Assembly: GCA_013298375.1 (NCBI GenBank)
Contig: JAAFHM010000035.1
Coordinates: forward strand, 1-17,105
Reading direction: 5' to 3'
DNA: 17,105 nt
DNA from: Ignavibacteria bacterium
GTDB lineage: Bacteria; Bacteroidota; Ignavibacteria; Kapaibacteriales; UBA4661
In this document: positions 16,101 to 17,105 of the stretch, in pieces
Layout: each line of letters starts with the position of its first letter
Numbering within the stretch: the first letter of the stretch is position 1
Notes under the pieces: model-generated
Told to the model about the DNA's origin: nothing
Databases searched by the model: none
Seen by the model: only the letters and a program-made list of their open reading frames with translations
Made by a program: the position numbers and the translations under genes

Positions 16101-17105
16101 ACATTTACACTCCTGGCGATTTCGCTGCCAGCAGCACTCCGCGTGTAACATCGTTTCAGCGTTCAGCGCAGTTAAACGCTACTGCCCGCTCTGGTGGTGT
16201 TCTTTGGACAGATCCACCGCTCACAACGGGGGTAAACTTTAACACCACCAACCGCATCGGCACGACGGTTGTTTCTGTTACCAATGTTCCGCTTGGCACA
16301 GTCAAAACAATGACCGTCACGATGGCAAATATCAGCCCGAACCCGATGACGATAACGGGCTTGGATATTGTGCCTGTGGTGGATGCGACCGCCGGAGAGT
16401 TCCGCGTTTTGAGCCAACTACCGATCAATCTTGCTGCAAACGGTACAACGACGGTGCAGGTTGCTTTTTCGCCCAGTGTGGCGCGCTTCCGCGAAGCGGC
16501 GCTGCGTATCACCTACGACGGCACAACAGCACTCATGCCGCTCACGGGCAATGGAGAAGCGCCAAGACTGCTCTTACGCTATTACAATGATGTTGGCGTT
16601 GAATTGACGGGAACAACAGGCTTCTTTAGCCGTTTCGACCGCTTACCACCGTTTTCGCTGACGGGTGCTTTGCCGCCGCCCAATCTCACGCCGATTGGCA
16701 CGACTCGCCTTGTGAATCTTGTTTCCCTCCGAAATTTAGGAACAGAGCCGATAACGGTAACGAGTGCGTCGTTTGTTCACGCCACACTGAACACGGTACA
16801 AAGCCCGGATTTCCGCCTCATCACGCCGCTTCCCTTTACGGTGCAGCCCGGCACGTCGCAAACGCTTTCGATTGCGTACACGCCGATTGAAGCGGGCGAG
16901 AAACTGGTTGATTTGACCTTGCTGAGCGACAGGGCAGACCCCGCCGTTCTGCGTTGCGGCAGCACCGGAGGCATACCGAGAGCTATTCAGGTAACCCCTC
17001 GTGGGACAACCGCCGTTTTGAACACCTCTCCATCGCCATATTCCTTTAATTTTGGTCTGGTTGCCATCAATACCAGTGGCACACAGCGCATCATGCTTCG
17101 CAATA
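13109..17105 (+). CDS. Secreted S8 subtilisin-like protease with long beta-domain arm (3' partial)
   Basis: The frame is open from the ATG at 13109 to the window end (1332 codons, no stop), with AAAGGA 7 nt upstream. Residues 1-38 are a signal peptide (ESPAFAQ), followed by a prodomain-like region (about 95-195). The catalytic domain (about 205-545) has Asp235 (ICDSGVDIEHEDL), His322 (NHGSHVAGIAG), oxyanion Asn417 (CAAGNDG) and Ser481 (NGTSMASPLVAG), so it should be active. An Asp-rich loop (DDDNNGKVDDW, 271-281) may bind calcium. Then come a beta domain (570-668), a choice-of-anchor-D/ASH-like module (672-765), a DLPFPF beta domain of a type common in Bacteroidota (780-1005), and a second ASH-like module (1035-1150). 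Another module begins near 1195 and a new repeat near 1310. The missing C-terminus may carry a type IX secretion sorting domain; this is inference. Divergent from glmM. Confidence 0.92.
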   Translation, partial: MNHTRPLATSRAWRYALAWALLPALAVGILSESPAFAQTSAAPRTKQENRIKSVISREEAMMQSRLRRLIAGQNLGNGMYSLAKAPRILPLKEGTYEKGAIYVKTRERFVLGKGAKSFQSSVLMSGLEGVAVRDIRPVSAQHNSGAMLTADTYGVGRIYTVRFDPGADVQRLCADLSQNPDVEYAEPIYIHQLTQDRVTPTDPLFARQYHWARIEAERAWGITRGSETTIIAICDSGVDIEHEDLKDNIWTNPGESGMDAMGRDKRTNGVDDDNNGKVDDWRGWDFVGNVTVADRAASIFRPDNDPKNRPRRDLDEGDGLNHGSHVAGIAGSTANNAFGGLGSGFRCRIMPLKQATEDFANSTSVLLGYEGILYAAQMGAHVVNCSWGGLGTSSQFFQDIINTATALGTLVVCAAGNDGALMDDSYFPGSYDNVLSVGASDENDTPAGFSNFGIKTTVFAPGVNILSTVSGNRYTPYNGTSMASPLVAGIAALVRTLHPDWTPQQVTQQIRGTSENVLVPGAAARPAGFFGRMNAYRALNINRTLNGSGETMPGIIGVGSAIDAANGFIASFEPRRLVLSVRNILSDASDVSITLTPIDPNMVALQPTITIGNLATGQRKNAEFTVQLQTPALTLAGALDFGEFLVTYRSGSYVNYERLSIPFQLPASNATPELVVSSVVDFGTTPVPTTATIRITNTGNQNITVTAATQAFTGTNAGEFRQVSELTGVPLEPGASTSRVIRFSPTAGANGQRTANFNIVGTSDGIVPTRGGGTPIANGYRFSTRQETYTEITDNNFPFAGGGANLDDGEFDTDLPFPFRFGQNTYTNVRIVSNGFLAFRPARSSITDVGFVSSPIGDASYGADGIISGFSLDLFMLSDGVINYGTQGTAPNRVFVVQWKRASYVTATGAYPDADLNFQIRLYEGSNRIELGYGRMSILPLDVGVRGQVGLRGASSTDFNNRLVNFQQNNWINSLLGTASTDRCDIFGSVFPPSGLVYIYTPGDFAASSTPRVTSFQRSAQLNATARSGGVLWTDPPLTTGVNFNTTNRIGTTVVSVTNVPLGTVKTMTVTMANISPNPMTITGLDIVPVVDATAGEFRVLSQLPINLAANGTTTVQVAFSPSVARFREAALRITYDGTTALMPLTGNGEAPRLLLRYYNDVGVELTGTTGFFSRFDRLPPFSLTGALPPPNLTPIGTTRLVNLVSLRNLGTEPITVTSASFVHATLNTVQSPDFRLITPLPFTVQPGTSQTLSIAYTPIEAGEKLVDLTLLSDRADPAVLRCGSTGGIPRAIQVTPRGTTAVLNTSPSPYSFNFGLVAINTSGTQRIMLRN

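Noticed and set aside
1..17105. CRISPR arrays, tandem repeats, IS ends, tRNA or rRNA genes, phage or toxin-antitoxin genes
   Set aside because: A read of both strands showed no regularly spaced repeats, cloverleaf-like segments, transposase or integrase motifs, or paired small toxin-like ORFs.

Overview
The window looks like chromosomal DNA of a bacterium from the Bacteroidota/Chlorobiota (FCB) side of the tree, perhaps near Kapabacteria or Ignavibacteria. This rests on inference: a DUF2911 exported protein, a large S8 protease carrying 'choice-of-anchor D' (ASH-like) beta modules and a DLPFPF-type beta domain, archaeal/Bacteroidota-style GlmM with a GEGSGG loop, and an Uma2 protein. Base composition is balanced and coding density is high. 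I saw no rRNA, tRNA, CRISPR array, IS element, integrase or phage gene.

Layout from left to right. Positions 74-4390 hold a minus-strand run of three genes read right to left: a 78-residue two-helix membrane protein, a penicillin-acylase-family (S45) Ntn hydrolase, and a PelF-like GT4 glycosyltransferase 9 nt after it. To the right is a DUF2911 exported protein (minus) that ends in a strong intrinsic terminator, divergent from a nitrilase-superfamily carbon-nitrogen hydrolase (plus). The 123-bp divergent gap is full of overlapping dyads. Next come, on the minus strand, a class-A-beta-lactamase-like serine hydrolase and, just upstream of it, an Uma2 (DUF820) protein. These are followed by a terminator, a small exported Thr/Ala-rich protein and a fibronectin-III lipoprotein that form a second probable pair. 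Positions 9730-12778 carry a probable housekeeping envelope operon, glmM - cdsA - plsC-like acyltransferase, with a 4-base ATGA overlap between the last two. It supplies amino-sugar and phospholipid precursors. Divergent from it, a very long S8 subtilisin-like protease (at least 1332 residues) runs off the right end.

The common theme is the cell envelope and exported proteins: two enzymes and one cytidylyltransferase for wall and lipid precursors, one polysaccharide-type glycosyltransferase, three exported or membrane-anchored hydrolases, and several secreted proteins of unknown role. I do not see a clear new defence or mobile system. The points most worth checking are a REP-like palindrome in frame in the acylase spacer, a base-composition island that coincides with one domain of the giant protease, the alternative hairpins in front of the nitrilase gene, and a terminator placed only 9 nt (counting its T-tract) before a downstream start codon.
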